Assembly: GCF_003129485.1 (NCBI RefSeq)
Contig: NZ_QFFG01000006.1
Coordinates: forward strand, 62,001-126,000
DNA from: Polaribacter aquimarinus
GTDB lineage: Bacteria > Bacteroidota > Bacteroidia > Flavobacteriales > Flavobacteriaceae
Length of the DNA stretch: 64,000 bases
Direction: 5' to 3'
Under the pieces are notes generated by a model, which ran no database searches, was not told the origin of the DNA, and saw only the letters and a program-made list of their open reading frames with translations. This document shows, one piece after another, positions 18,093-26,647 of this stretch (position 1 is the first letter of the stretch; each line of letters opens with the position of its first letter). A program made the translations under genes and the position numbers.

Positions 18093-19391
18093 ATGAACCT
18101 GATTGATTTATCTTTAAAATTAAACGGCTTCCCTATCAATAAGGCAGAAAGAAAACTAAAACAAATTGAAGGTATTCAAGCTGAAAAATATGAAGAGTTT
18201 ATAAATAATCAAAAACTAGCCATTGTTAACTTTCACTTAAAAAACAATAACTTTTACCGAGAAATTGTTAAGTTAAAAACGCATAACTGGGAATCACTCC
18301 CTGTTCTAGAAAAAAAAGATTTACAAATTTCTTTGCAACAAAGGTTAAGTGATAATTTTACCTTAGACAGAATATTTAAAAATAAAACTTCTGGATCCTC
18401 AGGTAACCCTTTTTATTTTGCCAAAGACAAGTTTTCTCATGCTTTAACTTGGGCTGTTATTAAGAATAGATTTAATTGGCATCAACTGTATGGAAAAAAA
18501 CAAGCTCGATTTTATGGAATCCCTCAAAATGGTTTTGATAGAAAAAAAGAGTTATTGAAAGATTTTTTTTCAAATAGATATAGATTTGATGTTTTTGATG
18601 TTTCTCATTCTGCAATAGAGAGATGGTTGAAGAAATTTGAAAGTTCTAAATTTGTTTACTTAAATGGTTATACAAGTGTTTTAGTAGTTTTCGCGAAATA
18701 TTTAATTTCACAAAAGAAATTATTAAAAGACATTTGTCCAACTTTACAAGCTTGTGTTGTCACCTCAGAAATGTTATTTAAAAGTGATAGAACAATTTTA
18801 GAAAAAGGATTTGGTGTTAAAGTTATTAACGAATATGGAGCTTCTGAATTAGATTTAATAGCATTTGAAGATGCCAATGGAAATTGGATTTTAAATACAA
18901 GTACTTTGTATGTTGAAGTTTTAAACGATTTAAATAAACCTGTTAAAGATGGAGAAATAGGAGACATTGTAATCACCTCATTATTCAATAAAGCCCATCC
19001 ATTTATACGTTATAAAATAGGAGATAGAGGAGCAATTAAGAAAGTAGATTCAAAAAAATATTTATTAGAAAAACTAGAAGGTAGAAACGAAGATATTATT
19101 AAATTGCCCAGTGGTAAAGTATCTCCTGGACTCACGTTTTATTATATTACTAAATCTGTGATGGAAGATTCTGGTAAAATTCGAGAAATTAAAGTAATTC
19201 AAAATAGGTTGGATAACTTTACAATTGAATATATTTCTGATATGAAACTGACAAAATCAGAAGAAATAAAAATAACAGATGCTTTAATTAAATATTTAGA
19301 GCCAGATTTAGACATAAATTTTGTTAAATTAGAGAAATTAAAGCGTTCTAAAAGTGGAAAATTAAAACAGTTTACTTCATTAATTAAATAA
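18093..19391 (+). CDS. PaaK/CapK-family adenylate-forming ligase
   Basis: 432 residues from the ATG at 18093, 2 bases after the previous stop; an in-frame ATG at 18066 would overlap the GT4 gene. ANL-superfamily signatures appear in order: P-loop TSGSSGNP, motif A5 NEYGASE, A7 YKIGDRG, A8 LEGRNEDIIK and the C-terminal lysine in RSKSGKLKQF. Relatives are phenylacetate-CoA ligase and the capsule-locus CapK proteins, whose role is poorly known. It activates a carboxylic acid with ATP. In this operon the acid might be an acyl or amino-acid decoration of the polysaccharide. No carrier protein is seen nearby. Confidence 0.85.
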   Translation: MNLIDLSLKLNGFPINKAERKLKQIEGIQAEKYEEFINNQKLAIVNFHLKNNNFYREIVKLKTHNWESLPVLEKKDLQISLQQRLSDNFTLDRIFKNKTSGSSGNPFYFAKDKFSHALTWAVIKNRFNWHQLYGKKQARFYGIPQNGFDRKKELLKDFFSNRYRFDVFDVSHSAIERWLKKFESSKFVYLNGYTSVLVVFAKYLISQKKLLKDICPTLQACVVTSEMLFKSDRTILEKGFGVKVINEYGASELDLIAFEDANGNWILNTSTLYVEVLNDLNKPVKDGEIGDIVITSLFNKAHPFIRYKIGDRGAIKKVDSKKYLLEKLEGRNEDIIKLPSGKVSPGLTFYYITKSVMEDSGKIREIKVIQNRLDNFTIEYISDMKLTKSEEIKITDALIKYLEPDLDINFVKLEKLKRSKSGKLKQFTSLIK

Positions 19392-19399
19392 CATACTAA

Positions 19400-20491
19400 A
19401 TGAGAGTAACTATAGTTGCAGGAGCAAGACCAAATTTTGTTAAAATAGCGCCAATTATTAATCAAATCTTAGATGCAAAACCAAAAGGAAATTCTATTGA
19501 TTATAGATTAGTACATACTGGGCAGCATTATGATAAAAAATTAAGTGGAACTTTTTTTGAAGAATTAAACATACCAGAACCACATATAAATTTAGAAATA
19601 GGTTCTGGATCTCAGGCAGAACAGACTGCTGGAATAATGATTGCTTTTGAGAAAGAATTATTAAATAATCCAACTGATTTGGTTTTAGTTGTTGGAGATG
19701 TTACATCAACAATGGCTTGTACAATTGTAGCGAAAAAAAATCAAACCAAAGTAGCTCATGTTGAGGGAGGTATTAGATCTTTTGATCAGACAATGCCTGA
19801 AGAAATAAATAGAATGGTAACAGATGCTATAACTGATTATTTCTATGTTACCTCTGAGGTTGCTGTTAATAATCTAAAGAGAATCGGTGTTAAAGAGGAA
19901 GCCATTTTTTTTGTGGGAAATACAATGATAGATACTTTAATAGCAAATTCTAGTAGATTAAAAGAACCTCAAATTTTTAAAGATTTAAGTTTAAAAAAAG
20001 AGAAATATATTGTTTTAACTATGCATAGACCTAAAAATGTTGATGAAGAGTCTAAGTTAAAATCATTTTTGGAAGAAATTATTAGTTCATCAAATAACTT
20101 TCCAATTATTTTTCCTGTTCATCCAAGAACAAAAAACATTATCTCAAAATTAAATGTAAATTTTAATAACTTACATTTGACAGAACCTTTGGGGTATTTA
20201 GAATTTAATTATTTAGTTAAGAATTCCTTATGTGTAATAACTGACTCTGGTGGAATTACAGAAGAAACAACCTATATGAAAGTACCCTGTTTAACTTTAA
20301 GAGATAATACAGAAAGACCCGAAACAATAACTCAGGGCACAAATAAATTAGTAGGAACAAACCCAAAAAAAATCAAAGCATCATTATCTATAATTTTTGA
20401 CGGAAAATGGAAAAAAGGTAAAGTTCCTAAATTTTGGGATGGCAAAACTGCTTATCGAATTGTACAACATTTACTAACTTTAGATATCTAA
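19400..20491 (+). CDS. wecB: UDP-N-acetylglucosamine 2-epimerase (non-hydrolysing)
   Basis: 363 residues. WecB landmarks are VAGARPNFVKIAPII at the N-terminus, HTGQHYD, VVGDVTSTMA, HVEGGIRSFDQTMPEEINR, TMHRPKNVD, HPRTK and TDSGGITEETTYM. It interconverts UDP-GlcNAc and UDP-ManNAc in the cytoplasm. This gives the operon a second 2-epimerase beside the hydrolysing NeuC-like one. WecC, which would oxidise UDP-ManNAc to the uronate, is not seen, so ManNAc itself may be incorporated. A FnlC-like role on a 6-deoxy substrate is an alternative given the FnlA/FnlB-like genes at 2369-4010, but the N-terminus reads as the common WecB type. Confidence 0.92.
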   Translation: MRVTIVAGARPNFVKIAPIINQILDAKPKGNSIDYRLVHTGQHYDKKLSGTFFEELNIPEPHINLEIGSGSQAEQTAGIMIAFEKELLNNPTDLVLVVGDVTSTMACTIVAKKNQTKVAHVEGGIRSFDQTMPEEINRMVTDAITDYFYVTSEVAVNNLKRIGVKEEAIFFVGNTMIDTLIANSSRLKEPQIFKDLSLKKEKYIVLTMHRPKNVDEESKLKSFLEEIISSSNNFPIIFPVHPRTKNIISKLNVNFNNLHLTEPLGYLEFNYLVKNSLCVITDSGGITEETTYMKVPCLTLRDNTERPETITQGTNKLVGTNPKKIKASLSIIFDGKWKKGKVPKFWDGKTAYRIVQHLLTLDI

Positions 20492-20493
20492 AT

Positions 20494-21666
20494 TTGAATC
20501 AAAAGATTGTAATTATTACAAATTATTTCCCTCCTGAAATGGGAGCAGCAGCCAATAGAATTAAAAATCTAGCTGAAGGATTAAAAAATAATGGATATGA
20601 AGTAACCATTATATGTCCATTGCCTAATTATCCTAAAGGAAAAATTTATGATGATTATAAAAATAAATTTTTTGTTAAAGAGACTCTAGAAAATATTAAA
20701 ATTAAAAGATATTGGATATTTCCTTCAAAATCAAAATCTCCTTTTCTTAGGTTATTAAGTATGTTATCTTTTGCAATTTCATTGTGGTTTTCTTTTTTTG
20801 GATTTATTAGTAAAAGACCAAAAACAATTATAATACAATCTCCACCTTTATTAGTTGCTTTATCTGGTTTAATTCTGAGTAAAATTTTATTTTGTAAAAA
20901 CATTTTAAATGTTTCAGATATTTGGCCATTATCAGCATTAGAACTTAAAGTCATAAAAAAAGGTGTTTTTTATAATTTTTTAAAAAAAATTGAAAAATAT
21001 AATTACAAATTGGCTGATAAAATTATTGGTCAATCAGAAGAAATTATTTCTCATATAAACAAAATTGTAATTAAAAAAAATATCATTTACAGAAATGTTC
21101 CGAAGTATAAAAGTTATCCTGTAAAAAGTAAAACAAAAGGAAATTTAAAAATTGTTTATGCAGGTTTATTAGGTTATGCACAAGGAATTTTACAAATATG
21201 TGAGCATATAAATTTTAAAGAATTACATTCTGAATTCCACATTTATGGAGCTGGTATGGATGAAGAAAAAATAAAAAATATTGCTAATAAAAATAATAAA
21301 AACATATTTTTTCATGGCGTTAGACCAGCAAATGAAATAAAAGAAGAAATTATAAAGTATGATGTTGGTCTAGTACCATTAAAAAATAAAATTTATGGAG
21401 CAGTACCTTCAAAAATATTTGAAATGATGCAGTTAGGAATGCCTATTCTATTTATTGGTTCTGGTGAAGCTGCAAATATTATTATTAAACAGCAATTAGG
21501 TATAGTTTCGGCACCGAATGATTATAATCATTTGAAAAAAAACATTCTACAGTTTAAAGGCATAGACAAAGAATATTATGCTCGTTATTCTTCTAATTGT
21601 ATTACAATTCATAAGAATAATTATAATTTAGATTATCAAATGAATAAAATTAAAAAGTTTATTTAA
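20494..21666 (+). CDS. Glycosyltransferase family 4 (WbuB/WcaI-like)
   Basis: 390 residues from a TTG at 20494, 2 bases after the wecB stop. The frame is open further upstream, but the family N-terminus (KIVIITNYFPPEMGAAANR) begins right after this TTG, which decides the start. Residues 75-135 hold a hydrophobic hairpin usual in WbuB proteins. NVSDIWPLSALE and GQSEEIISHI end the acceptor domain. The donor domain has YAGLLGYAQGI, GAGMDEEKI and VPSKIFEMMQLGMPILF, where the first Glu of EX7E is missing, as is common in this subgroup. WbuB relatives transfer L-FucNAc in some O-antigens, which would fit the FnlA/B-like genes. Confidence 0.88.
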   Translation: MNQKIVIITNYFPPEMGAAANRIKNLAEGLKNNGYEVTIICPLPNYPKGKIYDDYKNKFFVKETLENIKIKRYWIFPSKSKSPFLRLLSMLSFAISLWFSFFGFISKRPKTIIIQSPPLLVALSGLILSKILFCKNILNVSDIWPLSALELKVIKKGVFYNFLKKIEKYNYKLADKIIGQSEEIISHINKIVIKKNIIYRNVPKYKSYPVKSKTKGNLKIVYAGLLGYAQGILQICEHINFKELHSEFHIYGAGMDEEKIKNIANKNNKNIFFHGVRPANEIKEEIIKYDVGLVPLKNKIYGAVPSKIFEMMQLGMPILFIGSGEAANIIIKQQLGIVSAPNDYNHLKKNILQFKGIDKEYYARYSSNCITIHKNNYNLDYQMNKIKKFI

Positions 21667-21678
21667 TTATCTATAAAT

Positions 21679-23103
21679 ATGCTCTTTAACTCAATAGATT
21701 TTGCAATTTTCTTACCAATAGTTTTTATACTTTATTGGTTTGTATTTTCAAAAAAAGTACAACAACAAAATGTATTAATTTTAGTTTCAAGTTATGTCTT
21801 TTATGGTTTTTGGGATTGGAGATTTCTTTTGTTAATTTTCTTTAGTTCGTCTGTAGATTTTATAGTTGGGATTAAATTAAAAAAAGCATCAAAAACTATT
21901 AATAGAAAATTATTGCTATTTGTAAGTATTTTTATAAATATTGGCTTACTAGGTTTTTTTAAATATTTTAATTTTTTTTTAGAAAACTTTGCTAATTCTT
22001 TTTCTTTTTTTGGAGATAATTTTTCAGTAAATCGATTAAATATAATCTTACCTGTTGGTATTAGTTTTTATACATTTCAAACTTTAAGTTACTCTATAGA
22101 TATTTACAGGAAAAAATTAGACCCCACAGAAAACTTTATTGAATTTTTATCATTTGTTAGTTTTTTTCCACAATTAGTTGCTGGCCCTATAGAAAGAGCT
22201 TCTAATTTATTACCTCAGTTTTATAAAAGAAGAATTTTTGATTACGATAAATCAGTTTCTGGAGTAAGATTAATTATTTGGGGATTCTTTAAAAAAGTGG
22301 TTATAGCTGATAATGCCTCAATTATTGTTAATGGAATTTTTAATAATTTTGAAAATCAGTCATTTGAATCTCTTCTTATAGGAGCTTTTTTATTTTCTTT
22401 TCAGATTTATGGTGATTTTTCAGGATATTCAGATATCGCTATTGGTACTGCAAGACTATTTAATTTTGATTTAAAGACTAATTTTAGATATCCATATTTA
22501 TCAATAAATATAAGTGAGTTTTGGAAAAGATGGCATATTTCTCTTTCTACTTGGTTTAGAGATTATCTTTATTTTCCATTAGGTGGTAGTAAATATGGAT
22601 TAAAAAAAACGATTAGAAATATTTTTATAGTTTTTCTTGTTAGTGGTTTTTGGCACGGTGCAAATTGGACTTTTATTTTTTGGGGTTTTATACATTCAAT
22701 ATTATATATCCCCTTATTTATATTAAATACAAAAACAAAAAAACAAGCTATAGGGATTAAAAAAGTAAATATTTTAATAAAAACAATATTAACTTTTCTT
22801 ATGGTAATGTTTTCTTGGATAGTATTTAGATCTGATACAATTTCAAATTCATTAATTTATATTCAAAGAATATTAACTCTTGAAGAAGGATTGAATTTCT
22901 TTGTGCAAACAGACAAGTATATGGTAATTACTCTTATATGTTTTATTAGCATCATTTTCTCAATGATAATAGAATTATATAACGAGAAAAAGAATAGGGT
23001 AGAAGTGTATTTTAATTCATATTTTTTAATTTTTTTATGCCTTATAATTACATTTTTTGGGGCTATTAAAAACCATGCTGATTTTATATATTTTCAATTT
23101 TAA
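21679..23103 (+). CDS. MBOAT-family membrane-bound O-acyltransferase (AlgI/DltB-like)
   Basis: 474 residues with about ten membrane segments. Conserved MBOAT blocks are VGISFYTFQTLSYSIDIYRKK, FVSFFPQLVAGPIERA, YSDIAIGTARLF, ISEFWKRWHISLSTWFRDY and the catalytic-His block SGFWHGANWTFIFWG. AlgI and DltB members move an acyl group across the membrane to an exported polymer, so this protein probably acetylates the polysaccharide in the periplasm. The next gene, 3 bases downstream, encodes an SGNH-like protein. AlgI-type systems usually need such a partner (AlgJ/AlgX/PatB). Confidence 0.93.
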   Translation: MLFNSIDFAIFLPIVFILYWFVFSKKVQQQNVLILVSSYVFYGFWDWRFLLLIFFSSSVDFIVGIKLKKASKTINRKLLLFVSIFINIGLLGFFKYFNFFLENFANSFSFFGDNFSVNRLNIILPVGISFYTFQTLSYSIDIYRKKLDPTENFIEFLSFVSFFPQLVAGPIERASNLLPQFYKRRIFDYDKSVSGVRLIIWGFFKKVVIADNASIIVNGIFNNFENQSFESLLIGAFLFSFQIYGDFSGYSDIAIGTARLFNFDLKTNFRYPYLSINISEFWKRWHISLSTWFRDYLYFPLGGSKYGLKKTIRNIFIVFLVSGFWHGANWTFIFWGFIHSILYIPLFILNTKTKKQAIGIKKVNILIKTILTFLMVMFSWIVFRSDTISNSLIYIQRILTLEEGLNFFVQTDKYMVITLICFISIIFSMIIELYNEKKNRVEVYFNSYFLIFLCLIITFFGAIKNHADFIYFQF

Positions 23104-23106
23104 ATA

Positions 23107-24006
23107 ATGATAAAGTTTATAAAAAAAATTATTTTCTATTCCTTTCTAACCTTTATTTTAGGAAATATAATTTCTTTTTCTGCAAATTACTTCTTAAAAA
23201 AATCTCAATTTTATAAACCTAGTTTTTTGGTAAATGGTTTTAATCCAAATGAAAAGTTAGATTATTTTATAGTGGGTTCTAGTCGTGGTTTAACATCACT
23301 AGATTCAAAGCAAATAGATGAAAGTTTAGATGTTAAAGGTATAAATTTATCTATGGATGATACAGATTTAAAAACGCAATTTTTAATGATTAAACACTTC
23401 TTTAAATCTGGTTTCAAGTCTGAATACTTAATACTATCACTAGATGAATCTCATTTTATAAATACAACTAAAAACTTAGGTAGTAACGATTATAGGTTCT
23501 CTCCTTTTATAGATAGAGATTATGTGAAAAGTCATTTTAAATCTTATGAAAAATCTATATTAAAGATAATTACTAATTCCAATTTAAACCCTTTATTTAA
23601 TTATTCCTATCATAATTTTGAGTTACTTTTTCCTGCAGTTCTTAGTGCATTAAAACCTAAATTTAGAAATAAATTTGATGAAAAAGGAAATTATTCTTAC
23701 CCAAACTCAGGAGTAAAACTATTATATCAAGAACCTAAAGTTGAGAATTTAAAAATTTCCAACCCGATTTTAATAAACATTAATTCTTTTTTAAAACAGA
23801 ATAATTGCAAACTTATAATTTATATAGGTCCTTATTTTAACAAAAATTATGTTTTTGAAAATAATTATAATTTTACCATAATAAATCATTCTAATATTTT
23901 AAAGGATGATTTAGATTATTATTACGATTATATGCATGTTAATTTAAAAGGTAGAAAAATTTGTTCAAATTTATTTAGCCTAGATTTTAAATCTTTTTTA
24001 AAGTAA
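23107..24006 (+). CDS. SGNH-hydrolase-like exported protein, MBOAT partner
   Basis: 299 residues. One N-terminal hydrophobic segment (residues 6-28) serves as a signal anchor, so the rest should face the periplasm. FIVGSSRG near residue 60 gives a nucleophile-Ser block, and YDYMHVNLKGR near the C-terminus gives the Asp-x2-His pair of SGNH/GDSL esterases. Overall similarity to named families is weak. Its location directly behind the MBOAT gene suggests that it completes acyl transfer to the polysaccharide, as AlgJ/AlgX or PatB do. DltD-like function is an alternative. Its stop ends the tightly packed part of the operon. Confidence 0.68.
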   Translation: MIKFIKKIIFYSFLTFILGNIISFSANYFLKKSQFYKPSFLVNGFNPNEKLDYFIVGSSRGLTSLDSKQIDESLDVKGINLSMDDTDLKTQFLMIKHFFKSGFKSEYLILSLDESHFINTTKNLGSNDYRFSPFIDRDYVKSHFKSYEKSILKIITNSNLNPLFNYSYHNFELLFPAVLSALKPKFRNKFDEKGNYSYPNSGVKLLYQEPKVENLKISNPILININSFLKQNNCKLIIYIGPYFNKNYVFENNYNFTIINHSNILKDDLDYYYDYMHVNLKGRKICSNLFSLDFKSFLK

Positions 24007-24029
24007 GTAATAAGCTGTGTTTTTTTTTT

Positions 24030-24037
24030 TAAATTTG
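24030..24037 (+). promoter_or_regulatory. Candidate Bacteroidetes -7 box before the initiating sugar transferase
   Basis: TAAATTTG matches the TAnnTTTG -7 element of Bacteroidetes promoters. It lies in the only sizeable gap (91 bases) of the operon and would give a leader of roughly 55 bases before the TTG start at 24098. It sits after a run of T residues. No clear -33 box is visible. Confidence 0.45.
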
Positions 24038-24097
24038 CTTGTCCCTCATTATATCAATTATTTTATGTCCCCTAATTACAAGTAAAATTACAAGCAC

Positions 24098-25480
24098 TTG
24101 ACAGCAAACAAATCTTATATTAACATATCAGAAAGAAAAATATTTTTAAGAATAATCGATTTATTGGTTGTTTTTTTTAGTCTTTGGATGGCGTTTATCT
24201 ATATTGACTTTACTTATATAGATTTTAAGAGTGAATTAGTTTTTAACTGGTTTATATTATTGGCTTTTTATTTTTTGATTTTTGGTCAAATTTTTCAACT
24301 TTATAATTTAAATGTATCTAACAATAGATACCTTGTTGTTAGTGCTACTGTTCTTACTGCTTTCGCAACAACTATATTTTATACTTTCACTCCTTTTTTA
24401 TCGCCTATTTTACCTCAAAATAGATTACAAATTGTTTATTTCTTTTTAATATTATTTATACCTATTATTATATGGAGGTTTGCATATATGTCTTTAATAT
24501 TTTCACCAAAATATTTTAAGTCAGTATTATTTATTGGGAAATCTGATAAAATTGAAAAATTATTGCATAAAATTAATAATGATTCTTTTCATAATATAGC
24601 TACTTATATCTCTGATAAAGAAATTGATGGAATTAAAGGTTTTAAGAATATAAATAATACTAAAATTTCAAAATTTATTGATAAGAATTATATTACAGAA
24701 GTTGTTGTTTCTAATAAAGGTTTATCTGAAGATAATATCAAACTAATCAATAAAGAACTAATTCTTTTGTTTGAACAAGGAGTGAATATAATAAGTTATG
24801 AGAGTTTCTATGAAGAAGTTAATGCTAGAGTGCCAAGAGAATATCTAAATCATAATTTTTATAAACACATAAACTTTAGTAAAAATAATACGAATCGATT
24901 TTATCTTTTTGGGTTAAGAATAGTAGATATAATTGTTTCTTTTATAGGTATGTTATTTTTTATTACTTTATTACCATTTTGTCTAATAGGAAATTTATTC
25001 GCAAATAGAGGCCCATTATTTTATACTCAGAATAGAGTAGGAGAAAATGGAGTTATTTTTAAAATTTACAAATTGCGATCAATGATTAAAAATGCTGAGT
25101 CTAATGGAGCGGTTTGGGCCAAAAAAAATGATGTTAGAATTACATCTTTTGGTAAATTTTTAAGAAGAACTAGGTTAGATGAATTTCCTCAATTTATCAA
25201 TATTTTAAAGGGAGATATGAGTATAATTGGGCCAAGGCCTGAAAGACCAGAGTTTGTTATAGACCTAGAAGAAAAGATTCCATTTTATGCAATACGCCAT
25301 ATTGTTAGACCAGGTTTAACAGGTTGGGCGCAAGTAAATTATCCGTATGCAAATACAATTCAAGAACAAGAAACTAAATTACGTTATGACCTTTATTATA
25401 TTAAAGAAAGAAGTGCTTTTTTAGATTTCAAAATTTTAATTAAGACCATTACTACAGTCTTATATTTTAGAGGTCAATAA
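24098..25480 (+). CDS. Exopolysaccharide polyprenyl glycosylphosphotransferase (initiating sugar transferase)
   Basis: 460 residues from a TTG start; ATGs upstream in this frame are cut off by stops. About four N-terminal membrane segments (residues 17-130) are followed by a CoA-binding-like domain (FIGKSDKIEKLL) and a fifth membrane helix near 270-295. The C-terminal catalytic domain has NRVGENGVIFKIYKLRSM, RTRLDEFPQFINILKGDMS, GPRPERPEF and RPGLTGWAQVN, the bacterial sugar transferase signature (WcaJ/WbaP type). It transfers a sugar phosphate to undecaprenyl phosphate, the first step of repeat-unit assembly. It closes the plus-strand operon, and its 3' end overlaps the convergent gene by 21 bases. 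Confidence 0.93.
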   Translation: MTANKSYINISERKIFLRIIDLLVVFFSLWMAFIYIDFTYIDFKSELVFNWFILLAFYFLIFGQIFQLYNLNVSNNRYLVVSATVLTAFATTIFYTFTPFLSPILPQNRLQIVYFFLILFIPIIIWRFAYMSLIFSPKYFKSVLFIGKSDKIEKLLHKINNDSFHNIATYISDKEIDGIKGFKNINNTKISKFIDKNYITEVVVSNKGLSEDNIKLINKELILLFEQGVNIISYESFYEEVNARVPREYLNHNFYKHINFSKNNTNRFYLFGLRIVDIIVSFIGMLFFITLLPFCLIGNLFANRGPLFYTQNRVGENGVIFKIYKLRSMIKNAESNGAVWAKKNDVRITSFGKFLRRTRLDEFPQFINILKGDMSIIGPRPERPEFVIDLEEKIPFYAIRHIVRPGLTGWAQVNYPYANTIQEQETKLRYDLYYIKERSAFLDFKILIKTITTVLYFRGQ

Positions 25481-26641
25481 GTATTTTTGTAGAAACCAAT
25501 ATCTAAATATTATTAATATCAGTAAAGGTATAATTACTAGTGGGTATACTTGAACTTTAACAATCCAAAGTATTGGAATAATTATTAATAAAAGAGTTAT
25601 TATTTTTAAGTAATTGATTATCCAATTTGGTAGTTTCTTTTTTAAGAATTGAAAAGAAAAAATTAAATTTAATGGAAATGCCCAAAGTATATTAAAATTA
25701 TTTGGTGCAGTAGAATGACTAGAGAAAAACCATAGAAAGAAAAGTATACTACCAATAAAGCCTGTTGTAAAAAAAAGTAAAAAATCTAAACTTTTAGTTC
25801 TTTTTCTATTTTTAATATCTTTATAAGTAATAAAAAATCCTAATAGAGAAATAAAGCCAAATATTAAAAGAGGATTAAAAATAGAAACGCTTGGTTGCTT
25901 TTCTTCAAAAGCTAAAAGTATAGTTTCTTTTTTAACTAGACTTTTAGTTTGATTTTCATTGTAAATAATAGCCTTTCTAAATTGTGTATAAACATAATCA
26001 GGCAAATACATATATTCTTCTGCAGTTGCTTTTTCATCTAATTTTATGCCAGCGATTAAATTCAAAGCAAAACTACCCCAAGTATTCCAATTTAATTCTT
26101 TGTTGGTTAAATCTCTAAAACTTAATTCTTTTTCGAAATCATCATTATTAAAAACAACTTTATTTTTTAAAATTGATTTGGTAATATCTCTTAATATTGT
26201 TGCACAATTATCGAAATATGGATCGTATTGATAGTTTCTGTTTTGTGGCAAAGCATTATTTTCTAAAAAAGAAAAATAGGCTTGCTTTTCTTGTTGATTC
26301 AAATTTAATACTTGTTCTTTTAACCAACGTTTATCTCTTTTATAGCTTCGTAAAAAATATTTAAAATCGTAGCGTGCTAAACTGTAAATCATATTTCCTT
26401 TTGCAAAATTAGAATAGAAATTTGGTTGATTAAAATCAAAAACCCCATAGTTATAAATTAAATCAAAGTTTAAAACAGGATCTTTAATTCTTATAGCAGA
26501 ATGCCCAAAAGCTTCGTATAATTTATCACCAGGACCAGCAGTAACAATACTAACTTCTGCATAAACAGAAAGGTTAATTTGTGCTTTAGCAGTATAGTAG
26601 AATATGAAAAGTAATAAAAAGGAAAAATATTTTTTTTTCAT
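25460..26641 (-). CDS. DUF4105 (Lnb N-terminal periplasmic domain-like) membrane protein
   Basis: 393 residues. A signal peptide (residues 1-20, ending TAKAQ) leads into a periplasmic domain with EAFGHSAIRI (His47) and PYFDNCATILRD (Cys146), the probable catalytic pair of the NlpC/P60-like fold known as DUF4105 or the Lnb N-terminal domain. About five C-terminal membrane segments follow (250-390). In Enterococcus, Lnb transfers an acyl chain to lipoprotein N-termini; whether this relative does so is not known. It starts 6 bases after the PorV-like gene stop, so both are probably one transcript. Confidence 0.8.
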   Translation of the reverse strand: MKKKYFSFLLLFIFYYTAKAQINLSVYAEVSIVTAGPGDKLYEAFGHSAIRIKDPVLNFDLIYNYGVFDFNQPNFYSNFAKGNMIYSLARYDFKYFLRSYKRDKRWLKEQVLNLNQQEKQAYFSFLENNALPQNRNYQYDPYFDNCATILRDITKSILKNKVVFNNDDFEKELSFRDLTNKELNWNTWGSFALNLIAGIKLDEKATAEEYMYLPDYVYTQFRKAIIYNENQTKSLVKKETILLAFEEKQPSVSIFNPLLIFGFISLLGFFITYKDIKNRKRTKSLDFLLFFTTGFIGSILFFLWFFSSHSTAPNNFNILWAFPLNLIFSFQFLKKKLPNWIINYLKIITLLLIIIPILWIVKVQVYPLVIIPLLILIIFRYWFLQKYLLTSKI

Positions 26642-26647
26642 AAAAAA

